DNA from: Sphingomonas sp. HMP9 | GTDB lineage: Bacteria > Pseudomonadota > Alphaproteobacteria > Sphingomonadales > Sphingomonadaceae | Reading direction: 5' to 3' | Assembly (NCBI RefSeq): GCF_013374115.1 | Contig: NZ_AP022673.1 | Coordinates: 1,392,501 to 1,456,500, forward strand | Length of the DNA stretch: 64,000 bases | Shown: positions 55,758 through 64,000 of the stretch, in pieces | Layout of the letters: each line of letters begins with the position of its first letter | How positions within the stretch are numbered: the stretch's first letter is position 1 | The notes under the pieces: model-generated | The model's database searches: none | Told to the model about the DNA's origin: nothing | Seen by the model: only the letters and a program-made list of their open reading frames with translations | Program-made: the position numbers and the translations under genes

Positions 55758-56666
55758 ATGGCAGTGGATGCAGGCGATCTCTCCGCGTTCGTGACGGTCG
55801 CGCAGGCGGGCGGCTTCCGCGACGGTGCGCGGATCAGTGGCGGTAGCGCGTCGGGGCTGAGCGAGGCGGTGCGGCGACTGGAAGCGAAACTCGGCGTGCG
55901 ACTGCTCAACCGGACGACGCGAAGCGTGGCGCCGACCGAAGCCGGTGCGCGCCTGCTCGACCGGCTCGGGCCGGCACTTGCCGAAGTCGACGCGGCGCTG
56001 GACGTCGTCAACGGCTATCGCGATTCGCCGTCCGGGCCGTTGCGGCTGAACGTGCCGGTCAGTGCCGCGCGGTTGGTTCTGCCCAGCATCGTCCCCGCGT
56101 TCCTGGCGGCCTATCCCGACATACAGCTGCACGTGGTTGCGGAAGACGGTTTCGTCGACATGCTGGCGGCGGGGTGCGATGCCGGCATCCGCTACGACGA
56201 ACGGCTGGAACTGGACATGATCGCGGTGCCGATCGGTCCGCGCGAGCAACGGTTCGCGACCGCGGCATCGCCCGACTATCTGGCCCGTCGGGGCATGCCC
56301 CTGCATCCCCGAGACCTGCTCGATCATGCGTGCATCCGCGGCCAGTTCGCAAGCGGTGCCATGGACGATTGGGAGTTCGAACGCGACGGCGAGATCGTCA
56401 AGGTCGCGACGACCGGCCCCCTGATCGTCCGGATCGGCGCGGCAACCGATCTCGCGGTCGACGCGGCGTTGGCGGGGACGGGGATCATCCACCTGTTCGA
56501 GGACTGGCTGCGGCCGCACCTCGACAGCGGTGCGTTGCTGCCGGTGCTCGAACCATGGTGGCAGCGCTTCTCCGGACCGTTCCTGTATTACCCGGGACGG
56601 CGGCATCTCCCTGCCCCGCTGCGCGCGTTCATCGATTTCGTCGCGGCGAGGCGCACGGAGACATGA
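55758..56666 (+). CDS. LysR-family transcriptional regulator
   Basis: 302 residues. N-terminal winged HTH (DLSAFVTVAQAGGFRDGARI, SGLSEAVRRLEAKLGVRLLN, RTTRSVAPTEAG) and periplasmic-binding-like effector domain (GPLRLNVPVSAARLVLPSIV, GIRYDERLELDMIAVPIG). Belongs to the AaeR-like branch frequently divergent from oxidoreductases. Probably controls the aldo/keto reductase at 54782-55663. Confidence 0.94.
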   Translation: MAVDAGDLSAFVTVAQAGGFRDGARISGGSASGLSEAVRRLEAKLGVRLLNRTTRSVAPTEAGARLLDRLGPALAEVDAALDVVNGYRDSPSGPLRLNVPVSAARLVLPSIVPAFLAAYPDIQLHVVAEDGFVDMLAAGCDAGIRYDERLELDMIAVPIGPREQRFATAASPDYLARRGMPLHPRDLLDHACIRGQFASGAMDDWEFERDGEIVKVATTGPLIVRIGAATDLAVDAALAGTGIIHLFEDWLRPHLDSGALLPVLEPWWQRFSGPFLYYPGRRHLPAPLRAFIDFVAARRTET

Positions 56667-56691
56667 TTCGCGTCCCACCGCCACCGGAAAT

Positions 56692-57447
56692 ATGCCGAAC
56701 ACACTTGCACCGCAGGACAGCGCGATGATCCCACGCCCCGTGCCCGACCCCGCAAAACCCGTGCTGCTGGTGGTCGACGACGACCATATGATCCGCACGC
56801 TGCTGGCCGATAGTCTGGGGATGCACGGCTATCAGGTCGAGACCGCGACGAATGCGCAGGAAATGGACGGCGTGCTTGCGCGGTCTGCGGTGTCGCTGAT
56901 CCTGCTCGACGTGATGATGCCGGGCGAGGACGGGCTGTCGGTATGTCGTCGGCTGGCGCGGACGGGGGCGCCGCCGGTGGTGATGCTCAGCGCGCTGGGC
57001 GACGAACCCGACCGGATCCTGGGGCTGGAGATCGGCGCGAGCCATTATCTGTCCAAGCCGTGCAGCCCGCGCGAGATCCTCGCGACGGTACGCGCGGCGT
57101 TGCGCGCGCGCGAGATACAGGATGCGGGCGACAGTCGCGCCTTCGGGTTTCTCGGCTGGCGTGTCGATTTCGCGGCGCACGAGCTGTTCGATCCCGACGG
57201 TACGCTGATCGACCTGACCGACGGCGAGTTCGCGGTCCTGCGCGCGTTCGTCGAGCGGCCGCGGCGGGTGTTGGCGCGCGACGCGTTGCTCGAGGCGGCA
57301 CGCGGCCCGGACACCGACGCGTTCGACCGCGCGATCGACGTGCAGGTCAGCCGGTTGCGCCGCAAGCTGCGCGCGCGCGACGACGAGATCATCCGGACGA
57401 TCCGCAACGAGGGCTATTACTTCGTGCCGCGCGTGGTGCGCCTGTGA
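56692..57447 (+). CDS. OmpR-family response regulator
   Basis: 251 residues. Receiver domain: LLVVDDDHMIRTLLADSLGM, phosphorylated Asp in LILLDVMMPGEDGLSV, and Lys in SHYLSKPCSPREIL. C-terminal winged helix: LIDLTDGEFAVLRAFVERPR, RAIDVQVSRLRRKLRARDDE, IIRTIRNEGYYFVPRV. Start ATG 56692 (GGAAAT upstream); ATG 56725 is an alternative. The following sensor kinase is coupled to it. Confidence 0.94.
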   Translation: MPNTLAPQDSAMIPRPVPDPAKPVLLVVDDDHMIRTLLADSLGMHGYQVETATNAQEMDGVLARSAVSLILLDVMMPGEDGLSVCRRLARTGAPPVVMLSALGDEPDRILGLEIGASHYLSKPCSPREILATVRAALRAREIQDAGDSRAFGFLGWRVDFAAHELFDPDGTLIDLTDGEFAVLRAFVERPRRVLARDALLEAARGPDTDAFDRAIDVQVSRLRRKLRARDDEIIRTIRNEGYYFVPRVVRL

Positions 57448-57461
57448 GGTCCGACGACACG

Positions 57462-58841
57462 ATGCCCGACGAGACGGTGGGAGGCAGCAGGATCGACCTG
57501 CCGATGCGCCGCAACCCACAGCGATCCTGGCCGATGTTCCTGCGCATCTTCGTGCTGGGGCTGACGACCGTGTTGCTTGTCCAGATCCTGAACTTCGCGA
57601 TCGTGTTGCTGATGCCGCCGCCCCGGCCGCAGATCTTCACCGTGAACCGGGTCGCCGCGGTCGCGCGGACGGGACGCGATCCGACGGGATTGCTGAAGGT
57701 GGAGTTAGTGACGGGACCGCCCCGCCCGACCGACAATCCGCGCGACGCCCACCTTGCCGAGTCGATCGCGGCGGACCTCGGCTTGCCGCGCACCAAGGTG
57801 ACCGTCGAGACCGAGCGATCGGCGATGCCGTTGTTCGCCGGGGCGCTTCGGCCCCCGATGCCGATCGGCATGGGACGTCCGTCGCATATGCCGCCATCGT
57901 TCGAAAACGCGCTGTTCGGCCCGTTCGTCGTGTCGATCGAGACGCCGAGCGGTCGGTGGCGCGTGATCCGGCCGACGCACAGCACGATCGGCCCCTGGCG
58001 AATGCGCATCGTGCTGTGGTTCCTGGTCGCGCTGGCGGTCGCCGCCGCCGTCGCATGGGTGATGGCGCGCCGTGTCGTCAGGCCGATCGGACTGTTCGCC
58101 GCCGCCGCCGAACGGCTCGGTCGCGATCCGCGCGCCGAACCGCTGCCGATCGTCGGCCCGCCCGAGATCGCCGAGGCAGCGACCGCGTTCAATCTGATGC
58201 AGGAGCGGCTGAACCGCTATGTCGAGGATCGGACCACGTTGATCGCGGCAGTCGCGCATGACCTGCGCACCCCGTTAATGCGGTTGTCGCTACGGCTCGA
58301 AAAGGCGCCCGAAGACATTCGCACGGCAAGCGAAGGCGACATCCAGGAGATGAGCCAGCGGATCGGGGCGGCGATGGCGTTCGTACGCGACATGACTCGG
58401 CACGTCCGCCGGCAAAGACTCGATCTCCGGTCGCTGGCCGAGAGCGTCGCAGATGACTTTGCCGATCGCGGCGATGCGGTGGCGTTGCATCCGGGCGCGC
58501 CGCTCGCGCTGGAGGGCGACGCGCCGTCGTTGAAGGCGCTTCTCGCCAATCTGGTCGGCAACGCGGTCAAATATGCCGGGCACGCCGAAATCGAGGTGCG
58601 CCGCGAAGGCGGGATCGCGATCATCGAGGTGGCCGATTCGGGCCCGGGCATGGCGCCGGTCGATCTGGCACGTGCGTTCGAGCCGTTCTTCCGCGCTGAA
58701 CAGTCGCGCAACCGCGATACCGGCGGCAGCGGGCTTGGCCTTGCCAGCGTTCGCGCAGTGGCGCGCGCGCATGGTGGCGATGCGACGATCGAGAACCGGC
58801 CGGGCGTCGGGCTGCTCGCGCGCGTGACGTTGCCGATCTGA
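57462..58841 (+). CDS. sensor histidine kinase
   Basis: 459 residues from ATG 57462 (a GTG at 57444 overlapping the regulator stop is possible). Two membrane segments (MFLRIFVLGLTTVLLVQILN and VLWFLVALAVAAAVAWVMA) enclose a Pro/Met/Arg-rich periplasmic domain of about 140 residues. A HAMP region follows, then HisKA with AVAHDLRTPLMRLSLRLEK (His near 265) and HATPase with NLVGNAVKYAG, DSGPGMAP, GGSGLGLASVRAVARAHGG. It is the partner of the response regulator upstream; the stimulus is unknown. Confidence 0.94.
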   Translation: MPDETVGGSRIDLPMRRNPQRSWPMFLRIFVLGLTTVLLVQILNFAIVLLMPPPRPQIFTVNRVAAVARTGRDPTGLLKVELVTGPPRPTDNPRDAHLAESIAADLGLPRTKVTVETERSAMPLFAGALRPPMPIGMGRPSHMPPSFENALFGPFVVSIETPSGRWRVIRPTHSTIGPWRMRIVLWFLVALAVAAAVAWVMARRVVRPIGLFAAAAERLGRDPRAEPLPIVGPPEIAEAATAFNLMQERLNRYVEDRTTLIAAVAHDLRTPLMRLSLRLEKAPEDIRTASEGDIQEMSQRIGAAMAFVRDMTRHVRRQRLDLRSLAESVADDFADRGDAVALHPGAPLALEGDAPSLKALLANLVGNAVKYAGHAEIEVRREGGIAIIEVADSGPGMAPVDLARAFEPFFRAEQSRNRDTGGSGLGLASVRAVARAHGGDATIENRPGVGLLARVTLPI

Positions 58842-58921
58842 GCCGAGCGGAACGCTGGCGCCGAAACATCCCGGCAACGATCCGCGCGTCAAACGGATAT
58901 CACGGCATTTCGGGAGATTGC

Positions 58922-59686
58922 ATGCGTAGCGTCCTCTACATCGGCATCGCCGCCGCACTGGCGGCCTGCTCCGCACAGACTCCGCGACCGCAGACGTCGC
59001 GGCCACCATCCGGGCACGGTCCAGCGCGAGGCCGGGGCCAATTGTTCATCAGCCCGATGGGCGAGCCGTTTCGTGCGTCGCTGAAGCCGGGTGCGGCGCA
59101 GGACCTGTGGTTCGCGGGGGCGGACACCGATAGCGACGGGCGGATCACGCTGGCCGAGTTTCAGCATGACGCGGCGCGGTTCTTCGTGGCGCTCGATCGC
59201 AGCAAGGACGGCGAGATCGATCCCGACGACATCGCCTATTACGAGAACGTCCTCGTCCCCGAGATCCGCGTGGCGTCAGGCGGGCGCGGGCCGCGGTCCG
59301 ACGGCGGCGAGCGAGGTCGCGGCGGGGGTGGTCGGCGCGGTGGCGGCCCCGGCGGGGGCCCCAGCGGTGGCGGATCCGGCGGTCAGGGCATGCAGTTCGG
59401 CAGCGGCGACGGCAAGACGAGCGCCGCCATCGTCCACGAACGCATTGGCGCGGCGCGGTTCGGCTTTTTCGACCTGCCCGAGCCGGTCATATCGGCCGAT
59501 GCGAACCTCAACCGGGGTATCGATACGGGCGAGTTCGCAAAGGCCGCGGCGACCCGGTTCGCGGCGCTCGACAAGAACCATGACGGCGCACTGACGCGTG
59601 GCGAACTGCCGCGCGCGGGTGGCGAAACGTGGCGTAACGGTGGTGACGAACCGACCATTCCGCCGCCGGAACGCCGCGAACACTGA
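58922..59686 (+). CDS. EF-hand lipoprotein
   Basis: 254 residues. Lipobox in MRSVLYIGIAAALAACSAQT (Cys16). EF-hand loops: DTDSDGRITLAEF, DRSKDGEIDPDDI, DANLNRGIDTGEF and DKNHDGALTRGEL, all with D-x-D/N-x-D/N-G-like ligands. Between the pairs lies a Gly/Arg-rich linker (RGGGGRRGGGPGGGPSGGGS). The family occurs widely in sphingomonads, without known function. It follows the two-component pair by 81 bp and may be its target. Confidence 0.88.
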   Translation: MRSVLYIGIAAALAACSAQTPRPQTSRPPSGHGPARGRGQLFISPMGEPFRASLKPGAAQDLWFAGADTDSDGRITLAEFQHDAARFFVALDRSKDGEIDPDDIAYYENVLVPEIRVASGGRGPRSDGGERGRGGGGRRGGGPGGGPSGGGSGGQGMQFGSGDGKTSAAIVHERIGAARFGFFDLPEPVISADANLNRGIDTGEFAKAAATRFAALDKNHDGALTRGELPRAGGETWRNGGDEPTIPPPERREH

Positions 59687-59712
59687 GGTCGCGGCGTCGT
59701 CTCAGGCAAAGC

Positions 59713-60195
59713 TTACGGCCGCGATGGCATGCCATTCATCACCGGTGGCGGTGGACCATGCGGGCCCGTACCCTGTCGCAGCCGCATCAGCGCATCGAAC
59801 GCCTGACGCTGCGCCGGATCGAGCGCGTCATAGAAGCTTCGCGCGGCCGCGATGCGCCCGGCATCGTCGGCCGAACGCCGGGCGGAATCCTGGGTCATGC
59901 GATCGAGACGCTGGGCAAACCCTTCCGGCGCGGTACCCGGCCTTGGCCGCGCATCGTCGTGCGCAGGCGCAGGCGGCGCCGTCGACTGCAGGAACGCCGT
60001 CAGCGCGGGACGCTGTGCGGGCCGCAGGTTGAGCAACAGCGCCATGTCGTCCGCCTCGCGCGCCTGCATCGGGGCGATCATCTCAGGCGGGGGCCCACGG
60101 TGCGCATCGCTACCGCCGCGTGGTCCTTGCGCAAACGCCGGCAGCGTCAGCACCGCCAAACCTACCAATGCGCCAGGCAAAATCGTCAGCCTCAT
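59713..60195 (-). CDS. Spy/CpxP-like periplasmic protein
   Basis: 160 residues from ATG 60195, 7 bases after GGGGG (an ATG at 60201 is also possible). Signal peptide MRLTILPGALVGLAVLTLPA ending AFAQ. The mature part is helical with LLLNLRPAQRPALTAFLQST and SFYDALDPAQRQAFDALMRL, the two LTxxQ-like repeats of the Spy/CpxP family of periplasmic chaperones, here with Pro/His/Arg-rich ends. Converges with the EF-hand gene; both may respond to envelope stress sensed by the nearby kinase. Confidence 0.8.
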   Translation of the reverse strand: MRLTILPGALVGLAVLTLPAFAQGPRGGSDAHRGPPPEMIAPMQAREADDMALLLNLRPAQRPALTAFLQSTAPPAPAHDDARPRPGTAPEGFAQRLDRMTQDSARRSADDAGRIAAARSFYDALDPAQRQAFDALMRLRQGTGPHGPPPPVMNGMPSRP

Positions 60196-60229
60196 CGTCA
60201 TCCCCCTTCTGGTAAAAGATCTGCCTGGA

Positions 60230-60406
60230 TCAGCCGAGCAGACCGGACACGATCCATCGGCGGCTGACCGCGGACTTTACGATTGCAGCACCGCAGCATC
60301 GACAGGCCGAGCGTTGGATCGGCTCGCCCTTCACGTCGCGGTGCCGGGATCGGGGCAGGTGGCGGCCGATCGCACAGCCGCCTGATCGTGATACCAGTGT
60401 CTGCAT
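60230..60406 (-). CDS. 58-residue Cys-rich protein, possible zinc ribbon
   Basis: ATG 60406 is preceded by AAGGGGAGTCGGC, a strong ribosome-binding site. MQTLVSRSGGCAIGRHLPRS, RHRDVKGEPIQRSACRCCGA, AIVKSAVSRRWIVSGLLG. The ACRCCGAAIV turn has the C-x-C-C-G-x look of one zinc-ribbon knuckle followed by RRWIVSGLL. Function unknown. It is the only supported gene in the 60196-60580 gap. Confidence 0.5.
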   Translation of the reverse strand: MQTLVSRSGGCAIGRHLPRSRHRDVKGEPIQRSACRCCGAAIVKSAVSRRWIVSGLLG

Positions 60407-60580
60407 GCCGACTCCCCTTGCGCGGCGACCGTCCAAGGATCGCGCCGCTGCGTTGGCAGCCGATGTTGTCCGTGATGTTTCGGCATGGTTGCGACCGCCG
60501 TTTTCCCAGCGGCTGCGTCAAGGGAGTTCAGGTAGCCGTCGCGGCGGTTTCGGCATTCAGTGCCAGGCGATCCCGTCGTC

Positions 60581-61189
60581 CTATGCAGCAACGTCGATCG
60601 ACTGGACGATCAGCCCGGCCCCGGCAAAATCGTCCGCTGCAACCGCATCGATCTGACGCTCGATACCGCGCGTGAGCCCCGCCGGCACGGTCACCGCGAA
60701 GCCCCGTGCCAGCAAGCCGTCGACCGCCCATCGAACGCAGTAATCCGCCGCGACGCCGATGACCGTGACATCGGTAACGCCGTTCGCCGCCAACGCCGCG
60801 AAGAACGCCTCGCGCTCAATCGTCGGCCTACTTGAATTCCGCGCATCCTCGATCGCAAGCCCGGGTTCGGCCCACATGTCGAACACGCCCTTCTCGATCC
60901 GCCATGCCGGGATTGCCGGGTCGACCAGCGCGACGTCGAGCATGTTGCCCCAACCCTGCGCGCCCTGGACACAGTGGATCGGAAACATCTGGGCCTCGGG
61001 CGAGGCGGCGTAGGTCTCGACGAAATGCGTGTCGAACGTAAACAGGACGCCGGCAACTTCGGCGGGCTCGAGCGTCGATAGCCAAGCCTGCATCGGCACC
61101 ACCAAACCCTCCGCGCCCGCGACGCTCAGCGCGCCCTCGCCCGCCATGAAATCCCACTGCGTGTCCACTACGACCACGAACCGCGTCAT
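60581..61189 (-). CDS. pncA: nicotinamidase/isochorismatase-family cysteine hydrolase
   Basis: 202 residues from ATG 61189 (GGAGACGGGCG upstream). Catalytic triad: Asp in FVVVVDTQWDFMAG, Lys in RIEKGVFDMW, Cys in GVAADYCVRWAVDGL. Metal-binding FDTHFVETYA and FPIHCVQG are in place. Deamidates nicotinamide to nicotinate for NAD salvage. Divergent from the pncB gene, whose product uses nicotinate, which supports the substrate call. The open frame upstream to 62332 is a shadow. Confidence 0.92.
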   Translation of the reverse strand: MTRFVVVVDTQWDFMAGEGALSVAGAEGLVVPMQAWLSTLEPAEVAGVLFTFDTHFVETYAASPEAQMFPIHCVQGAQGWGNMLDVALVDPAIPAWRIEKGVFDMWAEPGLAIEDARNSSRPTIEREAFFAALAANGVTDVTVIGVAADYCVRWAVDGLLARGFAVTVPAGLTRGIERQIDAVAADDFAGAGLIVQSIDVAA

Positions 61190-61273
61190 CGCCCGTCTCC
61201 TTTGGCTGCTGCTTGACACACTCGCGTCTTCTCGGACACCCGCAGCGTCGACGCAACGCAGGAGCCCGCGCGC

Positions 61274-62578
61274 ATGGCCGTGACAGATATCGCCACCCGG
61301 ACGTACAACCACAATTTCCGGCTCGATCCGATCGTGCGCAGCCTGCTCGATACCGATTTCTACAAGCTGTTGATGTTGCAGATGATCCGGCAGGCGTATC
61401 CGGACGTCCATGCCACCTTCGCGCTGATCAACCGGACCAAGACCGTGCGGCTCGCCGAGATCGTCGACGAGGACGAACTGCGCGCGCAACTGGATCACGC
61501 GCGGACGCTGCGGTTCGCGAAGAAGGAGCTGATCTGGCTGGCGGGCAACAGCTTCTACGGCAAGCAGAAGATGTTCGGGCCGGAGTTCCTCGCCTGGCTC
61601 GCGGAGTTCCAGTTGCCCGCCTACGACCTGCGCAAGGTCGACGGGCAGTATGAGCTGCATTTCGAAGGACCGTGGAGCCACACGACGATGTGGGAGATCC
61701 CCGCACTGACGATCATCAACGAACTGAAGTCGCGCGCGGCCCTGCGCGACCGCGGCCGGTTCGCGCTCGACATCGTCTATGCGCGCGCCAAGGCGAAACT
61801 GTGGGAGAAGGTCGAGCGGTTGCGCGAGTTGCCCGACCTCATCCTGTCGGATTTCGGCACGCGGCGGCGGCACGGGTTCCTGTGGCAGCGCTGGTGCGTC
61901 GAGGCGCTTAAGGAAGGGCTCGGCGACCGCTTCATCGGCACGTCGAACGTCTTGTTGGCGATGGATGCCGACCTCGAGGCGATCGGCACGAACGCGCACG
62001 AACTGCCGATGGTGACCGCCGCGCTGGCCGAGAGCGACGCCGAACTCGCCGAGGCGCCGTACCGTGTGCTCGAGCATTGGCGGCAACATTATAACGGCAA
62101 TCTCCTGATCGCGCTGCCCGATGCGTTCGGGACGACGGCGTTCCTGCGCAACGCGCCGCACTGGCTGGCCGAATGGACCGGCTTTCGCCCCGACAGTGCG
62201 CCCCCGATCGCGGGTGGCGAGCAGATCATCCGCTGGTGGGAGGAGCAAGGCGTCGATCCAAAGACCAAGCTGCTGATCTTCTCCGACGGGATGGATATCG
62301 ACACGATCGAGCAGACCTATCGCCATTTCCACGGCCGCGTGCGGATGAGTTTTGGCTGGGGGACCAACCTGACCAACGACTTCCGCGGCTGCGATCCCGA
62401 CGGCGCGGCGGCGCTGGAGCCGATCTCGCTGGTCTGCAAGGTGATCGCGGCGAACGGGCGTCCGGCGGTGAAGCTGTCGGACAATCCGGCCAAGGCGACC
62501 GGCGAACCCACGGAGATCGCCCGATACCTCCGCGTATTTGGCGAAGCGGATCGCGCCGCAGCGCCCGTGCTGGTCTGA
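61274..62578 (+). CDS. pncB: nicotinate phosphoribosyltransferase
   Basis: 434 residues. Converts nicotinate and PRPP to nicotinate mononucleotide in the Preiss-Handler pathway. [20 protein letters not shown] at the N-terminus, [44 protein letters not shown] and [14 protein letters not shown] are family blocks. Full length. 84 bp from the divergent nicotinamidase gene. Confidence 0.96.
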   Translation: MAVTDIATRTYNHNFRLDPIVRSLLDTDFYKLLMLQMIRQAYPDVHATFALINRTKTVRLAEIVDEDELRAQLDHARTLRFAKKELIWLAGNSFYGKQKMFGPEFLAWLAEFQLPAYDLRKVDGQYELHFEGPWSHTTMWEIPALTIINELKSRAALRDRGRFALDIVYARAKAKLWEKVERLRELPDLILSDFGTRRRHGFLWQRWCVEALKEGLGDRFIGTSNVLLAMDADLEAIGTNAHELPMVTAALAESDAELAEAPYRVLEHWRQHYNGNLLIALPDAFGTTAFLRNAPHWLAEWTGFRPDSAPPIAGGEQIIRWWEEQGVDPKTKLLIFSDGMDIDTIEQTYRHFHGRVRMSFGWGTNLTNDFRGCDPDGAAALEPISLVCKVIAANGRPAVKLSDNPAKATGEPTEIARYLRVFGEADRAAAPVLV

Positions 62579-62736
62579 TGGCAGCCGTGTCCTGCGCGCA
62601 ACATGCAGGACATAATTCGCAACAAAGTTATCGTGTCGCGCAATCTTTCCTTGCTTCGTTACGCACCTGATCCATCATCCGCACACATAAGATAAAAGAG
62701 CGGATGTTCATGGGGCGCGGACAAGGGGAAAAGTTC

Positions 62737-64000
62737 ATGCGTGGGTTCAAGACGTTCAACAGCGCGGCCAACAGCGCGGGCAACAGCGCGGCCAGATATG
62801 CCGGCGCCAGCGGGTTGGCATTGGCAGCGATGCTCGCGGCGATGCCGGCCTTCGCGCAATCGGTAACGACACCGGCCGCCGAGGGCGTGCAGGCCGCCGA
62901 CCCGACCATCGACCAGCCTGGCGGGGACGAAATTGTCGTGACCGGATCGCGCATCCGCCGTAGTCCGCTCGACCAGCCATCGCCGGTCGTCACGGTCGAT
63001 GCGGAATCGATCCAGCGGACCGGGCTTTCCTCGGTCGCCGACGTCCTCCAGCGGCTACCAAGCGCGGCCGGCGGGCTGAATTCGAAGGTCAACAATTCGG
63101 GTAACATCGGCAATCCGCCCGACGGTGGCGGCGTCGGTGCAGGGTCGGCCGAGATCGACCTGCGCTATCTCACCGCCAAGCGGACGCTGGTGCTGGTCGA
63201 CGGTCTGCGGTTCGTCAACGGCGCATCGGCGAGCGGCATTCCCTCGACCGTCGATCTGAACACAATCCAGGTCGGATCGATCGAACGCATCGAGGTGCTG
63301 CAATCGGGCCAGTCGCCGCTCTACGGCTCGGACGCGTTGGCCGGCGTCGTCAACATCATCACCAAATCATCGCAGAAGGGCTTGAAGGCCTCCGCGCAGT
63401 TCGGCACGTTCCGCCAGGGCGACGGGCATACGCAGGACTATAACGTCAGCTACGGCATCCAGGCGCCGCGGACGAGCGTGGTGTTCGGCGGCAGCTATGT
63501 GAAGCAGGAATCGGTCAGCACGCGTGATCGGTCGATCTCGCAGTTTCCGAATCCCGGCCAGTTGGCGTGTAGTGAACCAATCGGTGGCTGTTCGGGCGCG
63601 ACCCCCAATGGATTCTTCCAGGTCGGTGGCCGAAACCTGACGCTGAAGTCGGCCCCTATCCTCGGGCGGCCGCGCTACGATGCCGCCAACCCGACCGGCC
63701 CGAACAGCGATTTCAAGGAGTTCACCTCCGCCGACCGCTTCAACTTTTCGCCGTTCAACTATTTCCTGACCCCGTCGGAGCGCTACGGTTTCTTCGTCAG
63801 CGCCAAGCAGGAACTCACCGACACGGTGAACCTGCGCGTCAAATTAAACTATACGCGGCGTAATTCGCAGAACCAGGCAGCATTCCTGCCGCTCGTGATC
63901 GGGCCGGATGCCGGCAACGGCAATTTGCTCGACACCATCTCGGTCGACGCGACCAACCCGTACAACCCGTTCGGCTACACGCTGTCAGCAGGCGGCGCGG
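62737..64000 (+). CDS. TonB-dependent receptor, N-terminal part (runs off window)
   Basis: 421 codons are visible and the frame is open at the right edge. I chose ATG 62737 (AAGGGGAAAAG upstream); ATG 62704 and 62710 are alternatives. Signal peptide YAGASGLALAAMLAAMPAFA, TonB box DEIVVTGSRIRRSPLDQPSP, plug with AEIDLRYLTAKRTLVLVDGL and IERIEVLQSGQSPLYGSDAL. This is the oar-like/sugar-type subfamily abundant in sphingomonads. Located 158 bp after pncB, same strand; ligand unknown. Confidence 0.92.
   Translation, partial: MRGFKTFNSAANSAGNSAARYAGASGLALAAMLAAMPAFAQSVTTPAAEGVQAADPTIDQPGGDEIVVTGSRIRRSPLDQPSPVVTVDAESIQRTGLSSVADVLQRLPSAAGGLNSKVNNSGNIGNPPDGGGVGAGSAEIDLRYLTAKRTLVLVDGLRFVNGASASGIPSTVDLNTIQVGSIERIEVLQSGQSPLYGSDALAGVVNIITKSSQKGLKASAQFGTFRQGDGHTQDYNVSYGIQAPRTSVVFGGSYVKQESVSTRDRSISQFPNPGQLACSEPIGGCSGATPNGFFQVGGRNLTLKSAPILGRPRYDAANPTGPNSDFKEFTSADRFNFSPFNYFLTPSERYGFFVSAKQELTDTVNLRVKLNYTRRNSQNQAAFLPLVIGPDAGNGNLLDTISVDATNPYNPFGYTLSAGGA

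Overview
The window looks like a sphingomonad chromosome (Alphaproteobacteria, probably Sphingomonas). The evidence is the high GC content, the rpsM-rpsK-rpoA-rplQ block, an mreBCD-mrdA-rodA cluster divergent from mutL, two TonB-dependent receptors, an EcfG-like promoter and GC-rich palindromic repeats of the type common in this group. All calls are from reading the sequence; no database search was run.

Layout. (1) 1-5.6 kb: wreckage of an integrative element abutting the 3' end of guaA. Its P4-type integrase is broken by two different IS21-family elements; one is complete with a 10-bp target duplication, the other runs off the left edge. (2) 5.7-18.2 kb: core genes guaA, rplQ, rpoA, rpsK, rpsM, mutL, mreB, mreC, mreD, mrdA and rodA. 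(3) 18.4-25.8 kb: tRNA-Lys(CTT) carrying a 7.4-kb remnant of a T7-like prophage bounded by 27-bp direct repeats. It keeps an integrase, a winged-helix regulator, an XhlA-like membrane protein, tail genes and a chimera of a T7-type RNA polymerase N-terminus joined to a primase TOPRIM domain. An IS3-family element without target duplication separates pieces of two different phage genes. (4) 25.8-31.6 kb: accessory DNA of low coding density, with a second broken integrase, a frameshifted excisionase-like gene, small orphan genes, a HIRAN-like fragment and a small stress-type gene behind an EcfG-like promoter.

(5) 31.8-41.9 kb: a leftward block with a TonB-dependent receptor, a secreted nucleoside hydrolase-like protein, a three-subunit xanthine-dehydrogenase-type molybdoenzyme, an ArsB/SLC13-type permease and a metallophosphoesterase; a role in purine or aldehyde scavenging is possible. 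(6) 42-50.5 kb: an MFS transporter, a secreted amidase, an NAD(P)-binding epimerase divergent from an MmyB-like regulator, a LOV hybrid histidine kinase and a CsbD-like protein. (7) 50.9-54.5 kb: cysD-cysNC-cysQ for sulfate activation. (8) 54.5-60.4 kb: aldo/keto reductase divergent from a LysR regulator, an OmpR-type two-component pair, an EF-hand lipoprotein and a Spy-like protein. (9) 60.6-64 kb: nicotinamidase and nicotinate phosphoribosyltransferase, then the start of a second TonB-dependent receptor that runs off the window.

The most unusual region is the tRNA-Lys prophage remnant with its RNA polymerase-primase chimera. It shows a lineage of temperate T7-like phages and records at least two, probably three, separate deletions.
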